A stretch of 64,000 bases of DNA from Cordylochernes scorpioides (taxonomy: Eukaryota; Arthropoda; Arachnida; Pseudoscorpiones; Chernetidae), in NCBI GenBank assembly GCA_030710605.1, contig CP092882.1:21214446-21278445 (forward strand). Reading direction: 5' to 3'. The notes under the pieces were generated by a model, which worked only from the letters and a program-made list of their open reading frames with translations, was not told the DNA's origin and searched no databases. The stretch's first letter is position 1, and the number at the start of each line of letters is the position of its first letter. This document shows positions 21,640 to 33,229 of the stretch, in pieces. Both the position numbers and the translations under genes were made by a program.

Positions 21640-21750
21640 GTATTAGTACCTCATTGTAGTAACTAATTGTGTCTAGTTTTGTATATGTTTATATATGGTA
21701 TTACTACCTCATTGTAGTAACTAATTGTGTGTAGTTTTGTATCCGCTTAT
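21640..21750. repeat. Short tandem duplication
   Basis: The segment TACCTCATTGTAGTAACTAATTGTGT.TAGTTTTGTAT (about 45 bp) is repeated twice, about 60 bp apart. Confidence 0.5.
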
Positions 21751-22439
21751 CTAGCACTAAGGCGTACTTTAGATTGGATTAAAGAGTTTAGAGCAAAATA
21801 AAGGTAATATTTCGAAAGTCCGAATGTTCTTTTCAAGCAGGTCACGAATCATATGTTCCATATTGCTGAAGAAATGGACTTTTGGAGTTTTTTTTTTCTG
21901 GGGATGGATTTTATGAATTTTTTATGTAGTCTCGGGGGAAGGGGAATTGGGGTGTACGATTTCTATTGATCTATTTTTGTCAACTTTGGAGGACCCCAAT
22001 AAAAACTTTCCAGAAATAATCTTTCTTGCTTTATAAGGATGTTATGGTATGTGATTTCGTTGCTGGTCCCTTTAGGACAATGGTTATTTAGAATGGCGTG
22101 CACGGCTAGCAATTCATATGTGTTCAAATGGGGGTGAAACTAGAGAAGCAAATAATTATTAATTATTATCACGATTTTATTTATTATCATAATCATATTT
22201 ATTGTTTTTTTTAAAGATATAAAAACCTTTTTAAAATTCTTCTTTTTGGCGTTGTTTTTGTTTTTTAAAGGCTCTCTCTCTATATAAAAATATAAAGAAT
22301 ATAATATTTTTATATATATAATGGAAAATAAATCTATATTTAAAGATATTAGACATTTTTTATATGTTTTGGAGAAAAATAAATAATAGAAAATACATTA
22401 TGCCAGGGGTTGGATTTATCATATATATATATAGGTATA

Positions 22440-22600
22440 ATGTTTAATTGATTTCTGTTCTACTAGATGGCGCTCTGCCATCTGAATTAAAATTATATTT
22501 CATAGATTCAAATATTCTGCTAAGTCTACCACCAGATGTCGCGACTTCCCTTTATATAACCTATTGTTGTTGTTTCCCGTTGGCCGGCTCGCACCTTTTG
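22440..22600. repeat. HH-1B arm fragment and CCAGATGTCG repeat
   Basis: ACTAGATGGCGCTCTGCCATCT is the HH-1B arm. It is followed by CCAGATGTCGCGACTTCCCTTTATA...CCCATTGTTG-type sequence, also found at 23780-23850. Confidence 0.45.
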
Positions 22601-23279
22601 TAAATTATATAAATAAGCCTTTCATTTTTTTTATTATTACGCCTTAAGTCAGGCAGTGTTTTTCTCAAGTTATGTTCTAGATATTTTTAATGAGCAAATT
22701 AAAGCAATATTGATCCAAAAATATATATATATCAACTTTTCTCCTTTAAAACTTTCTTCATTCAATTTAATCAACAGATTCAATTTTTTCTATAAATTAT
22801 AATTAAAAAAAAAAAACATATGTATGTACTGTATGTATATATATATGTTTGTCGGCTATACACATCCACAATACGTAACTAATCTGGCTGAAATTTCTAC
22901 AGTCTATAGAATTGAATCTGGAAAAACTTATAGGCAAATTTCCAGGCTTCAATCTCGAATATCTTTGGAGTTATCAACGAATTTCTTTATTTCACTCGCA
23001 ACCAGCGCCTCACTGCGGTAACTGCGTGAAGTAAAGTTGGGGAAGATGGTTGGAATCCAGCTGCGGGAGGATGACCCACGACGTGACGGGGATTGGTGTG
23101 TGGGGGAGGTGGAGCGGGACAAGAGTGACATAAGACGTAATGATGGCGTAGGGGCAAGTAAGCACTTGCTATCATCAAATATATCGTTTATGTGTATATC
23201 AGATATAAAATATATTCAAATAAAAATCAAAATAATCAAATATCGTTGTGAAAATTGATATTTTTATATTTTGAAAACA

Positions 23280-23350
23280 CACACAGGTGAAAATGCCCTC
23301 GAGTAAAGCCAGTTGTTGCCTGAGTCATTCGGCTAGTATAAGATACAATA
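23280..23350 (+). repeat. Helitron-like 3' end
   Basis: GTTGCCTGAGTCATTCGGCTAGT is the same terminal block as at 60009: a hairpin remnant, then CTAG followed by T. Confidence 0.4.
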
Positions 23351-23919
23351 GCCGCACACACTTCAACACACCTCTCTCTTTTATATCATTTATATTTCCT
23401 ATGTTGCAGGGAGTCAACCTGGTCAATAAAAAAAATTCAGCATGTATAGCACGCTCGAAGAAACATTTCTCCGATAATTCTTGGAATTTTTCCTGTACTT
23501 CATTTTTACAGAAATATTTTTGATAAAGAGAAAGGTTTTTCTTTCAGAAATATTTTAATTATTTTCAAAATATATATTATATTTATTCACAAAATATTCT
23601 TAATATGCATAATTTGAAATATCAAATTATAATTTATATAATTAATAAAATGTAATATGTTATAAGTGATACTCTATTTAGACAATATCTATCTATTTAT
23701 ATATATATATATAGGTTATATAAAACTGTATAGTCTAATTTAAAATTATTGTCATAGAACAAACTACTCTGTAATGTCGACCGCCAGATGTCGCCGCTTT
23801 CTCTTTATAAACCCATTGTTGTTGTTTCCCGTTCTGGTTAGTAGACCGTAAAACCACATTCTCTCTTTCTTTCCCGTTGACCGGGTCAAATATTTTGTAA
23901 GTATGTAAATACGTATTTC

Positions 23920-24275
23920 AAATTACGAAATTATTTTAGACGCGTAATATTCTTTTTAAAATAAAACAACTTCTACTGCCCTTACTGCAATGTAAAAATT
24001 AAAGGGAGGGCCTGACTCATCAGTGGTGAACCCTCCCAGCGGTTTCGCCAGTTTAAAACACACATAGGGTAAAATGCTCTCGGGTAAAATCAGTTGTTGC
24101 CCGGGTCATTCGGCTGGTATAAGATAAAATGGTAGATTAAACTGGCGAAATCGCTGGGAGGGTTCACCACTGATGAGTCAGGCCCTCCCTTCAATTTTTC
24201 CATTGCAGTAAGGGCAGTAGAAGTTGTTTTATTTTAAAAAGAATATTACGCGTCTAAAATAGTTTCGTAATTTGA
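23920..24275. mobile_element. HH-3 palindromic element with nested Helitron-like end
   Basis: Arms of about 125 bp in head-to-head inversion share ACGCGTAATATTC, CTACTGCCCTTACTGCA and the permuted hammerhead core. Between the arms, 24058-24120 carries GGTAAAATGCTCTCGG and CATTCGGCTGGTA, the Helitron-like 3' block seen at 23280. Confidence 0.7.
24132..24180 (+). ncRNA. Permuted hammerhead-like core (HH-3)
   Basis: Order is CTGGC, GAAA, TC...GGG stem III region, TTCACCA, CTGATGA, GTCAG. CTGGC pairs with GTCAG (one G-T wobble) in exactly the register of stem II, but GAAA precedes CTGATGA, so stem II is open and stem I would be only CACCA. The mirror copy lies on the minus strand at about 24015-24060. 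Confidence 0.45.
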
Positions 24276-25076
24276 TAACAGATGGCGCCCTATTTTATTT
24301 TCATCTTTACCTTTCTAAAGCCAGTATTGTTTCATTTTCAATATTATGTTACCATATTAAAGTAAATTAAGATTTAAAATTGATTTTAATGTTTTTTCAA
24401 CGACTCTCTAGCAATACAATAATACTTATGTATTCAAGACAAAAACAAGAAAATAATAATTCATCTTACTACAGAAATATTTTATATCATAATATATATA
24501 TATTGTGTTAATATATTTTCTCCAATATATAATTGTGGAACTGTAGAATTGAGTAGCAAGCTGAAGTTTTGGGCTGACATTATTGAATGTCAGTTTGGGA
24601 ATAGGGAAAAAAATATATAAAAAGGTCATATTTTATCGACACCCTGTCAGTTTCTCCGCTATCTTACTTTACAATTTATTGAGTCGGACATTTCACTGGA
24701 GTAGAGATATATATTTGCATGTTTTTTATCATAGCTCTCTGAAGTTTATAATATTATTATAAATATGATGTGGAAGTCTGACTCAGCTAGTTGGACCGTA
24801 CTGTAAATTATAGATTTTGTGACTTTCCAATAGAATAAAATATATTTAATAAATAAATTTGAAAATTTTAAAAACGCGCATATTGCAATAGAGTTTGCAT
24901 TGGATGTTTTGAGTGTTTATGTTATATATTTTTGATAAATTACTAAAATCTGGTGTCATTTATAGATTAAATTGAAAGCTGTAGAGTTATTGATTCCAAA
25001 GATTGGATCCTCTGAAATGTGTATAATGATGTCCTAGGATAAATTTAGATGGATATTTTGCCGGGAGGATATTGAT
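24276..25076. other. AT-rich spacer
   Basis: Short open frames only; no repeat family recognised. Confidence 0.3.
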
Positions 25077-25364
25077 CTAAAGAGACAAGGGTCGCCTCTC
25101 CCGTCAAAATAGACGTCAAAACCAGACGCCATCTATTGACCGTCGCCGCAAACTAGGCGGATCTCATAGAATAAAGTCCGCCCTAGGCTGACAAGGGCCA
25201 TTAGCCCGAAACCATGGTCTCTAGGCGGACGCCTTTCAGTTTGCCAAAGCTGGTGTTGTGGCTTTGTCACCGACCCGAGGCCGCTAGTTTGCGACGACGG
25301 TCAATAGATGGCGTCTGGTTTTGACGTCTATTTTGACGGGAGAGGCGACCCTTGTCTCTTTAGA
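25077..25364 (+). mobile_element. HH-2 palindromic element
   Basis: Inverted terminal repeats of about 85 bp (CTAAAGAGACAAGGGTCG at the left and its complement at the right; GACCGTCGCCGCAAACTAG versus CTAGTTTGCGACGACGGTC) enclose one hammerhead and a short unique part. Related copies: 18050, 25990 and 63690. Confidence 0.75.
25176..25230 (+). ncRNA. Hammerhead ribozyme candidate with self-complementary stem III (HH-2)
   Basis: Strong stem I (GTCCGCC-CTAG with CTAG-GCGGAC), core CTGACAA, stem II GGGC/GCCC with loop CATTA, GAAA, then ACCATGGT (a palindrome) and cleavage triplet GTC. The core position G8 is A in this copy, so it is probably inactive, although the fold is well kept. Confidence 0.6.
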
Positions 25365-25559
25365 GGATACGTTTCTTGCTTTATTTCTATAGCTATATAA
25401 TATAAATAAAGAAAAACATATCCTTGTACACCGTTTATAGTATTATAGTTATTTATTTTTTTTAAATTAAAATATTTGAACATATACATTTCTATAACGC
25501 GCACACACGATTCCTTTTAAAATAAAATACATTTTAAAAATGTTCAACTAATAAGAATA

Positions 25560-25630
25560 TTTATTGGAAGGGCCTGGCTCATCAGTGGTGAACTCTCCAA
25601 GCGGTTTCGCAAGTTTAATCTACCAGTCAG
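25560..25630 (-). repeat. HH-3 repeat fragment
   Basis: GGCTCATCAGTGGTGAACTC and GCGGTTTCGC.AGTTTAATC match the HH-3 block on the minus strand. Confidence 0.6.
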
Positions 25631-25829
25631 CTATGTTTGTCTTTTAGGCTTTTTGCTCTTTTTAAGTGTCAAAGAGAAATTATTGGCAAAGGTATTTTAA
25701 AAGACCTATATGCTTTGAGTATATAGTGTGTGTTTGTGTGGAGATATATACTCGTATATACATGCTTCGAGTATTGCTGTTCCACAAATTAATACATTTG
25801 TATATAATGGAGGTTTTTTCAATAAGATC

Positions 25830-26240
25830 GCCTTACCTATCAAAATAGACATCAAGAGACTCATCATCATCATAGACTCAGGTTGTCGACAAAAAAAAAA
25901 AACAAAACAATACCAGCTTCGGTAAAATGAGAAGCGCACACCTGGAGACCTTATTTTTTGGCTTCTATTTTGACGGGAGAGGTGACTACCTTAATTTTAT
26001 AGATAATTATCCTCTCGGTAAATTTCCAACGATATTTGAGCCATGGAGTAGCCACTATACCAGCTAAACACCTGTTTGGCAGATTGTGAAGATTTCATTT
26101 AATCATCTTTGGATCTCGTGATATCATAGCCTGCCTTTTAAACTGAATAAGGCCTTAGCCAGAAACCATGGTCTACAGGTGAGCGCTTTTCAGTTTTTTA
26201 AAAGCTGTGACACCGACCCGAATCCGATATTTGGAAAGAC
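25830..26240 (+). repeat. HH-2 fragments with decayed hammerhead
   Basis: 25845-25985 has the HH-2 terminal motifs CAAAATAGACATCAA and TATTTTGACGGGAGAGG. 26125-26180 has CTGAATA, GGCC..AGCC, GAAA and ACCATGGTC, a hammerhead with a damaged core. Confidence 0.5.
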
Positions 26241-26269
26241 AGTCAGTCTATGGCGCCATAGACATGATC

Positions 26270-26450
26270 ATTTCACATACCTGGTTGACTTTTCCTGATT
26301 TATCAAGAAAATGGGTTGACCAAATATTTAAGAATAACATAAATCAAGGTTTAGTTGACTTTTATTACACTATTGACGCTCTGTTATCTAAAATAAGCAT
26401 GTGAGCGGTCAGAAATTACCCTTTTTTATTTTTAATATTGACGCATGAGT
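26270..26450 (+). repeat. HH-1B element, 3' arm
   Basis: Contains GATTTATCAAGAAAATGGGTTG, GGTTTAGTTGACTTTTATTACAC and a decayed ATCT..AAGCATGTGAGCGGTCAG, matching 19005-19150. No hammerhead remains. Confidence 0.55.
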
Positions 26451-26734
26451 TTTTTCTTACCTTTTTCAAACACACATACTTATAATATTCGATATTCTAT
26501 ACATATATATCGAGAATAAATCTTCGTAAAATTGAAAGGTTTTGAGAAAATCTATTGTTTTTGATTAAACATATTCCAATATTTGTGCGTGTAACGATTC
26601 TGAATCTTATAAAGTTCGCGATATAATCAATAATACGTTTTAAAAATATTATTGATAGAGTTTCTTTGAAAAGATATTTTTCTACACCGATATCGTTCTT
26701 CTTTTATTTACTTCCAGAGGTTCATACTTTAGAA

Positions 26735-27145
26735 TATGATGTGTAACGCCGTTTGATAAGTTTTACTGCAAATGTTTCTTTTGAACGAAAAATCGTAATT
26801 TATTTTAAGGAGAAATAACGACTATTTCTATCCTTAGGGATGAAGTATGAAAGGATGAATTGTAAAGAGTAATGATGAATGGAAAAATAAAAGTGTCCAG
26901 GGATAGGACATTTGTGGTAAAAATTGTCAAACATCGTTTTACCCCTGGACACTTTTATTTTTCCGTTCATCGTTAATCTTCACAATTCATCCTTTCATAC
27001 TTCATCCCTAAGGATAGAAATAGTCGTTATTTCTCCTTTAAATAAATTACTATTTTTCGTTCAAAAGAAAAATTTGCGGTAAAACTTGTCAAATGTCGTT
27101 TTACAATCATAAGCCTCATTATATTGCATTATGGGGTATGTAGAT
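26735..27145. mobile_element. Foldback element FB-5
   Basis: Arms of about 180 bp in inversion, meeting near 26905-26935; they share GTGTCCAGGG, TCCTTTCATACTTCATCC and AGAAATAACGACTATTTC. There is no coding capacity. A one-arm copy lies at 21108. Confidence 0.7.
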
Positions 27146-27285
27146 ATGGTGTATGTGATAGAGGCTGGGATTCAAAAACTCTTTATTTCCCCTGACAGCG
27201 AGTTGTGTCGAGACAATCGTCAGTAAATAAATAAATCACGGAAAGTTGATGTAGCTGTGTGTGTGCGCTTTTAAATTATATATAT

Positions 27286-27597
27286 TATTTGCCTATCCCT
27301 AGTACACGTGGTACAGGCCATGATAATCATGGTGGGTAGAAGTAGGCGACTGCTTTTACTGTAAGTGTACCACATGTCTACACATGTGAAAAGCAGTTCA
27401 ACTTTGCACTTACAAATATGCCAGAGCCCCGTTTGGTTACTTGCACTCGTTGGTGGGGTTGGAATTTTGCAAGAATCGGGGGCCATTGGAGCATTATTTT
27501 TTTAAACATAAAAAAGTGCCCAATGCGGGAATCGAACCCGGGTCGTAGCGGTCGAAAACCAACGGTTTAGACCATCCTTCCACCGACCCCCCGCTTT
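27286..27597 (-). mobile_element. tRNA-derived SINE
   Basis: The minus strand begins with a tRNA-like head (A-box TGGTCTAA, B-box GGTTCGATTCC at 27538-27528), followed by a conserved body (GTGCAAGTAACCAAACGGGG) and a tail with the CCATGATTATCATGG palindrome and GTACTAGGGATAGG. Transcription by RNA polymerase III is expected. Other copies are at 28035 and 59041. Confidence 0.75.
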
Positions 27598-28034
27598 TAA
27601 AATAAATATCTATAATCTAATTCTGAATAAAAAATATTTGTTTTTAGTTCAGTTTGTTATATATTCTAAAATTTAATTTATTAACGGAATTGCGTATATA
27701 TTTTGGTTTTCAAAAGATTTTGTATCGCTAAAAACTATTTCCTCTAGAATTTGTTACAGAGAATTAATCGGGTCACACTGGCCATTGTATCCAATTTGGA
27801 AGCTGTCCAAAATTTAAAGTGAAAAATACAGCCATTAATCACAGAGCAGACTTTCTCCAAGATGTATCTGGCCACATTTCCGACTGGGCTAGAGAATAAC
27901 TTTGTAAAGTTTATGGATAAACTGATTTTTACACAAGTTTCTTATGTTTTTGACGGAACCATTTTGTTATATCTGTTCTTATAAAGAAATAACTTAACGA
28001 AACACACAAATAGAGAGGGTATTATATTTTTATT

Positions 28035-28320
28035 ACTTATTCCAAGTACGCGAATGGTATAGGTCATCATAATCATGGTAAATATTTAGCGACTACTTTT
28101 TAAGGTAAGTGCATCGCATGTCTACAAATGCAGAAGGAAATTCAACTTTTGTACATGTGTGCCATAACCCCGCTTGGCTCCTTGCACTTAATGGTGGAGT
28201 TTGGACTCTTGCAAGAATCATGGGCATTGAGACAATTTTTGTTTGTTAAAAAAAGTGCTTAATCCGGGATTCGATCCCATGCTATAGCTGTCGAAATTGG
28301 GCGGTTTTTACCACTCCTAT
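28035..28320 (-). mobile_element. tRNA-derived SINE, older copy
   Basis: Same family as 27286: B-box-like GGATTCGATCCC at 28267-28278 (read on the other strand), the GTTTGGACTCTTGCAAGAATC body and the CCATGATTATGATGACC tail. More substitutions, so older. Confidence 0.65.
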
Positions 28321-29524
28321 TGTATGTGGATTTATCTTGAATCTGATTCACCTATAAGTAATTAGATATTTCCGAGGCTGTGGAGACTCGCCCATGTCAT
28401 CCAGAGCATGCATGTCATTGAAATTCGTGGGGCTACATCTAACCGCCATTGTCCCCCAGAACTGCGACACAATATCTGAGGACTGATTGGCACGGCACGC
28501 ATGGACGGCTTGACAAACAGCTGCTCCATTGTCATGGTTACCTGGCCTTCCTATTCCCTGGATCTTTCTCTCCTTTGACCTCCTTTCTTTATTTTCCTGG
28601 GAGTTGCTGGCTGCTTTAGCGTCTTCTGTACGATTGGATACAGTGTTGCTCTTTTTCTGCTTTCTCTCAGTATCTCTATTTGCCTTCTTTAATATCTCTC
28701 TTTTTGGTATCGGCTGCTCATTCTTTTGACTCTATAGAGATGTGTAAATATTCCTAGAGTAATTTTAACATTATATTTTTATGTTTTACACGATAAAGGG
28801 CGTGTGAAAGAATAAGAATAGGAGAATCATTCGAAAATTAGCTATAAAAACGAATTTCTTTTTTCAAACTCAAGATTTATATAAATATTCGTAAAAAAAT
28901 CATATTTTCAGAATCATTTTAACAGTAGCAATTTAATATTAATGTTTCAATATATTTTAAACTTAGCTTTTATTTCATCTTATAATAAAAGTTAAGTTTT
29001 AAGCGGGGAGCTTGATTTTAACTGCTTTTTAAAAAATTTCGTTTTTTACCTTGTATCTCTAATTTTTGAATTAACGAAATAGGTTTTTTTATTGAAAGTT
29101 TGTTAAGTTTTAATAAATGGAATTATTAAGCGATATCATATGTTGATATATTATCGTTACGAAATACAGCGGTGGAGGTTGAAAATTGAAAAGTTTTGAA
29201 AGAGCTTAGATTTGATTTTATGTAGAAAGATTGCAAATATTACTTCCATATGCTGACATCACATTTTTGTACAAAAAGTCCAATCATAAAATTCGTCAGA
29301 AAATAAGCAATTGCCGTTTAATTTATTGAGATAATATTACCCCGGGAGCGCAGAACGCCAACTACCCGGTGGCGGTTTGAATATTTTATAAATGTGTAAG
29401 GTCATACTGCCATGTGTAGAATGGGTAGTTACAGTTAAAATAATTGAAAACATCTCTAGGATTATCATTATCTATTCGACGTGTACTAAAGAAAACTTTG
29501 ATTAAACGTAAAATAAGAATAGGT
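28321..29524. other. Unclassified sequence
   Basis: 28380-28740 is richer in GC and pyrimidine-biased, with an open frame of 66 codons lacking any domain. The rest is AT-rich with no recognised family. Confidence 0.3.
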
Positions 29525-29970
29525 TTAAGAAAAAGGCATCTCCTTATCGTGCAACTGAAAGTTGCTGATGGCTTGCACCATCTATCGGAATAAATATCAA
29601 CTATTCTCGTTGATTTTTAATTATTCTAGAATTGGCCAAATACCTATTCTTGATTAATCAAGAAAAGCTAACCACGGAAGCGTTTCGGGCTGTTGGCCCT
29701 CATCAGCGTGGTGCAAGCTGTACCTCAACGACCAAAAAATTGGTCATTAAGGCATCCTGAAAAATCATGAAACGGGTAGTTAAGGCCAGAATTGCGTGAG
29801 AACGCTACACAATGTGAAAAAATAGTACAAATGTGATATTGTACTTGGATAAGGTGCATAAATTAAGAAAAAGGCATCTTCTTATCGTGCAACTGAAAGT
29901 TGCTGATGGCTTGCGCCATCTATCGGAATAAATATCAACTATTCTCGTTGATTTTTAATTATTCCAGAAT
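29525..29970 (-). mobile_element. HH-1A element with direct terminal repeats
   Basis: The about 105-bp arm (AAGAAAAAGGCATCT to ATTATTC.AGAAT) occurs twice in the same orientation, at 29525 and 29863, 338 bp apart. Between them lie the ATCAAGAAAAGCTAACCACG block, a hammerhead and a unique segment. This is a tandem (pseudo-LTR-like) arrangement of the same family that is palindromic at 54284. Confidence 0.75.
29672..29711 (-). ncRNA. Hammerhead ribozyme candidate (HH-1A)
   Basis: Minus strand: CCACG, CTGATGA, GGGC with loop CAACA and GCCC, GAAA, a small stem III loop (ACGCTT), TTC as cleavage triplet, CGTGG. Every invariant core base is present and stem I closes exactly at the cleavage site. 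Confidence 0.8.
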
Positions 29971-30501
29971 AGGTTTGTTCATCTAACTTGTTCTTGTCTG
30001 TGAAATATCAGAATTTATAAAATTGTTGCTGATTAAATAACAGACATTATATTTACTCTCTAAGAAACAACAAGAAGTAATTGGTCAAATAACGGGAAAA
30101 ATCCAAGGACGGTTACATTCCATTCTCTACTTGTGTTGTACGGCTAAGTGAACTCTGGCCATTTTTTCATCTCCAAATCAATAAATGGAATCTCTCTTTA
30201 GTTTTTAATTCTACTTTTATTAGCTCACTTTATTGATATCGCTTTAAGAAAAATGAAATAAAAAAACGATACATATTTTGGAAAAAACGTCTTTATTTGT
30301 TGCTGCCATCTTTAGGCCATAAATAAATACTGAGAAACCTTTTTTTAAATTTTAGTTCAGAGGGATATTTGACCGGTAATTTTTTGTTGATAAAATTATA
30401 CCGTTGGGGCTACTTCATTTTGTTCATTTCACATAACAATTTATTTTCTAGTTTCTAAGTGACAATAAGTTGTTTGCCTTATTTATGAAATCGGTGGAGA
30501 A

Positions 30502-30532
<31 letters not shown>

Positions 30533-31031
30533 ATAATTTGTATATTATCAATAGTGTATAATTTCTTTTCGCTAAAATAAGTATGTAAATATGTTAAGCT
30601 TGTGTTAAAATGTAAATATGCAAATTCATCCATCTATAAAAATTGTACAAAAATAAAAGTTGGCAGACATCGCGGGCGAATGATACGGCACATCGCGGGT
30701 GCGCTGCTTAATTGGCTAGAACTAATTCTTGGGAATTGCATGCATGACGGTTGTACCCTTCCATTCGATCACGACATATATATATATATATATAGTGGTG
30801 AAAGATTGATTTCTCTATCTTCTAATTTATCAGCATTGGCAAGCCCTCGAGTTGAAGAACTCTTCCACAGTCCTTACTTCTCCAAATATTAACTCGAAAG
30901 CTTGACCAATGTTAGAAAATAAACTTTTTTTTCGTAGTGTCGAATACGTGATTAAATATTTGAAATAAATCTTCTGCAATTGCCATCGCGATGGAATATA
31001 AAGAGATGTTTACCTGGTAAAAAGGCTAGGC
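29971..31031. other. AT-rich spacer with microsatellites
   Basis: (TA)n at 30501-30528 and 30775-30793. 30640-30775 is similar to the reverse complement of 33930-34000 (TCGAATGGAAGGG block), an unnamed dispersed repeat with a possible A-box but no B-box. Confidence 0.35.
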
Positions 31032-31232
31032 CAGGGATCGGTAACCTTTCGAATCAGAAGAGTCAAAAATTAAAATTTACAAAACCAAAGTTTTTAAAGA
31101 GCCACAATTTTTTTTTCTTGCTAGCAACAAATAGTACTAACATAAATAAAGTTTTTATTTAACAAGTACTACACGCAGCTTCGCATCCAAAAAGCCGCAG
31201 GTTGCTCGCAAGCCACAGTTTGCAGACCCCTG
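31032..31232. mobile_element. hAT-like non-autonomous element
   Basis: Ends CAGGGATCGGTAACC and, inverted, CAGGGGTCTGCAAAC, typical hAT termini. Flanks GGCTAGGC (31024-31031) and AGCTAGAC (31233-31240) agree at 6 of 8 positions, consistent with the 8-bp target duplication of hAT elements. No transposase inside. Confidence 0.7.
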
Positions 31233-31827
31233 AGCTAGACCTGGCTGTACGTACATCCAGCTTTCCCTGTTCCAATGGTCTCCAGCCAGACCGAGCTGAG
31301 AGCTATATATTCACAATGAAATCACGGGATTGATGATGATCTACAGAGCAAGGATTTCACAGATTGGTCTATTCTAAATTTATTTTCTACATTATTATAA
31401 TTTGTAAAAAATTAAAACATATACGTATATTAAATGAACAAATGATATTGCCCATGTATACACGTTATATATATATATATATATATAGAGAGAAAGAATG
31501 ATGTAAACAAGTGGAGAAAGAATGGAGTAAAAAGGAAGCAGCGGAGGAATCCTGGCGATTACAATTAGAGGGATGTTGGCCGGAAGTCTCCTGCTTCCTT
31601 TTGTCTTCCGGTTTCGTCCTTTGATCATCAGACTGCTGGCGCCTTGTGGCGGTACTTTGTGGAACTACACCTCCCCAATATTGTACACATTGCTGTACCG
31701 TCGCATTCAGAAGATTCTTATTCGTTTCTTGCGCCGGTTTCAATAAATATTAAAATAAGAGGGAGATCAATAAACGCCATTTTTATCTTTAATAGAAGCT
31801 TTCAATCTTGGTGTAGAATATATTACA

Positions 31828-32247
31828 CTAGCCGAATGACCCGGGCAACGCCCGTGTTTTACCCGATTGAATGTTTTTATTCAAATGCTATTTTTTACAA
31901 TTATAAATTGGCGCCTTAAATAAATGCATATATTAGTTAATAACTATAGCCTATGTGCTTTATCTGTCTATGTACTGTTGGCTTCCGTAGGCGTCTCTTA
32001 CTGGGAAAAAGAAAGAGAGGATTCCATTTAGTTATTAACTAATATATGCATTTATTTATGGAGCGACCCGCTCCAACACAATAGTTACAAAAACCAAAAA
32101 GCGAGTGGGGGGGGGGGGGGGGGGGCAAAGGTGGCGTGATCGTAGCCAACCAATAGGAGAGCGCCATTCCAAAAAAAAAAAAGCAAACGGTGACAGAGAT
32201 GAAAAATGAAGAATTAAGAACGCATGACACTCGTAACTGTATATAGA
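31828..32247 (-). mobile_element. Helitron-like non-autonomous element
   Basis: On the minus strand it starts TCTATATACAGTTACGAG and ends with a GGGCGTTGCCC hairpin, then TCATTCGG and CTAG, followed by T: the 5'-TC, 3'-hairpin-CTRR signature of Helitrons. A 19-G run (32107-32125) interrupts it. Nearly the same element is at 60417-60837. No Rep/helicase. Confidence 0.6.
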
Positions 32248-32347
32248 ATTTATTTGTTTCGCCACTTTCATAGCAACAATACACAGTTATACACGGATAT
32301 ATCTTCATAAAGATATAGGCTGCCTGGCCGGCACATTCATAGTTCCT

Positions 32348-32486
32348 CAAATTAAAGATACTTATGCCAGTAAATCTTTTTTTATTGTCTCAACAAAAAT
32401 CTTTTGTTCGCTTCTGACGAGGACAAAAGATTTTTGTCGAGACAATAAAAAAGATTTACTGGCCGAAGTATCTTTAATTTGAAGAA
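32348..32486. repeat. Palindrome, arms about 60 bp
   Basis: AAATTAAAGATACTT..GCCAGTAAATC and its complement at the right; AAAATCTTTTGT..ACAAAAGATTTT at the centre. The loop contains CTGACGAGGAC. Confidence 0.6.
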
Positions 32487-32576
32487 CGGATATATCTTTG
32501 AAGAAAAAGCTTATATTTAATTTAATATTAGAGCGTACTTTTTGCATTTAAAAAGGTATTTATATGAATTAATAAA

Positions 32577-32675
32577 AAGGCAACTCCTGATCATAATATT
32601 AAAAGTTGATGATTTGCCATCAAGCCATCAGCAACTTTTAGTTTCACAATCAGGAGATGCCTTTCCCCTAATTTA
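32577..32675. repeat. HH-1A arms without centre
   Basis: Palindrome AAAAAGGCAACTCCTGAT ... ATCAGGAGATGCCTTT made only of HH-1A arm sequence; the hammerhead part is absent. Confidence 0.55.
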
Positions 32676-32835
32676 TTCACCTGAACCCAGTACAATTCAC
32701 TTTTGTACGATATAAAAAAATATATTAATAGTTGAAATATTTGCCGGAATGTTAATGATCATTAACTTACGCTGCCTTACACGCTAGTGTGTTACTCAGT
32801 GACGATACCTAGGATGAGTAGACTTACCCATTAGT

Positions 32836-33142
32836 GTCGGCATTCTGAAGAGAAGGGGAGGCTATATACATAATCTAATTGATGTAAATAATTATATGCA
32901 AATAATCATTGTCAGGATTAGAATGACGAATCCTGTATGGGACTTTGATTCCAGTAAAAGGCTTGTTGCTGCTGTTGTATATAGTCACAGTGTAGAAAAT
33001 ACTATACCTACTACTTATAGGTTTCTCTCTGTATTCTTAGTTCTCTTCTCTTCAATTACTCTGTAAACCGGCGAATCCTATATAGGACGAGAGGTCCTCA
33101 ATAAAGACTTTTGTTGTTGTAGTGCCGGCATTCTTCTCTAAC
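32836..33142 (+). mobile_element. Candidate solo LTR or retroposed insert
   Basis: Starts TGTCGGCATTCT and ends TCTCTAACA, with an AATAAA (33099-33104) near the 3' end. TAGTGTCGGCATTCT at the left and TAGTGCCGGCATTCT at the right are near-identical and may instead be a target duplication of a retroposed sequence. Which of the two is undecided. Confidence 0.35.
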
Positions 33143-33229
33143 AGACAGTTTATACGATAAATAAATAACGACTTGTATATTGATAGATTTAAATACCACA
33201 TTCATTTCAAACTAGGAAACAAAATACTA

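Noticed and set aside
30640-30790. tRNA-derived SINE head (A-box-like TGATCGAATGG on the minus strand)
   Set aside because: No B-box at the right distance, and the related stretch at 33930 lacks it too.
32039-32350. Proline-rich 103-codon frame
   Set aside because: The proline run is the antisense reading of a 19-G tract inside a Helitron-like element.
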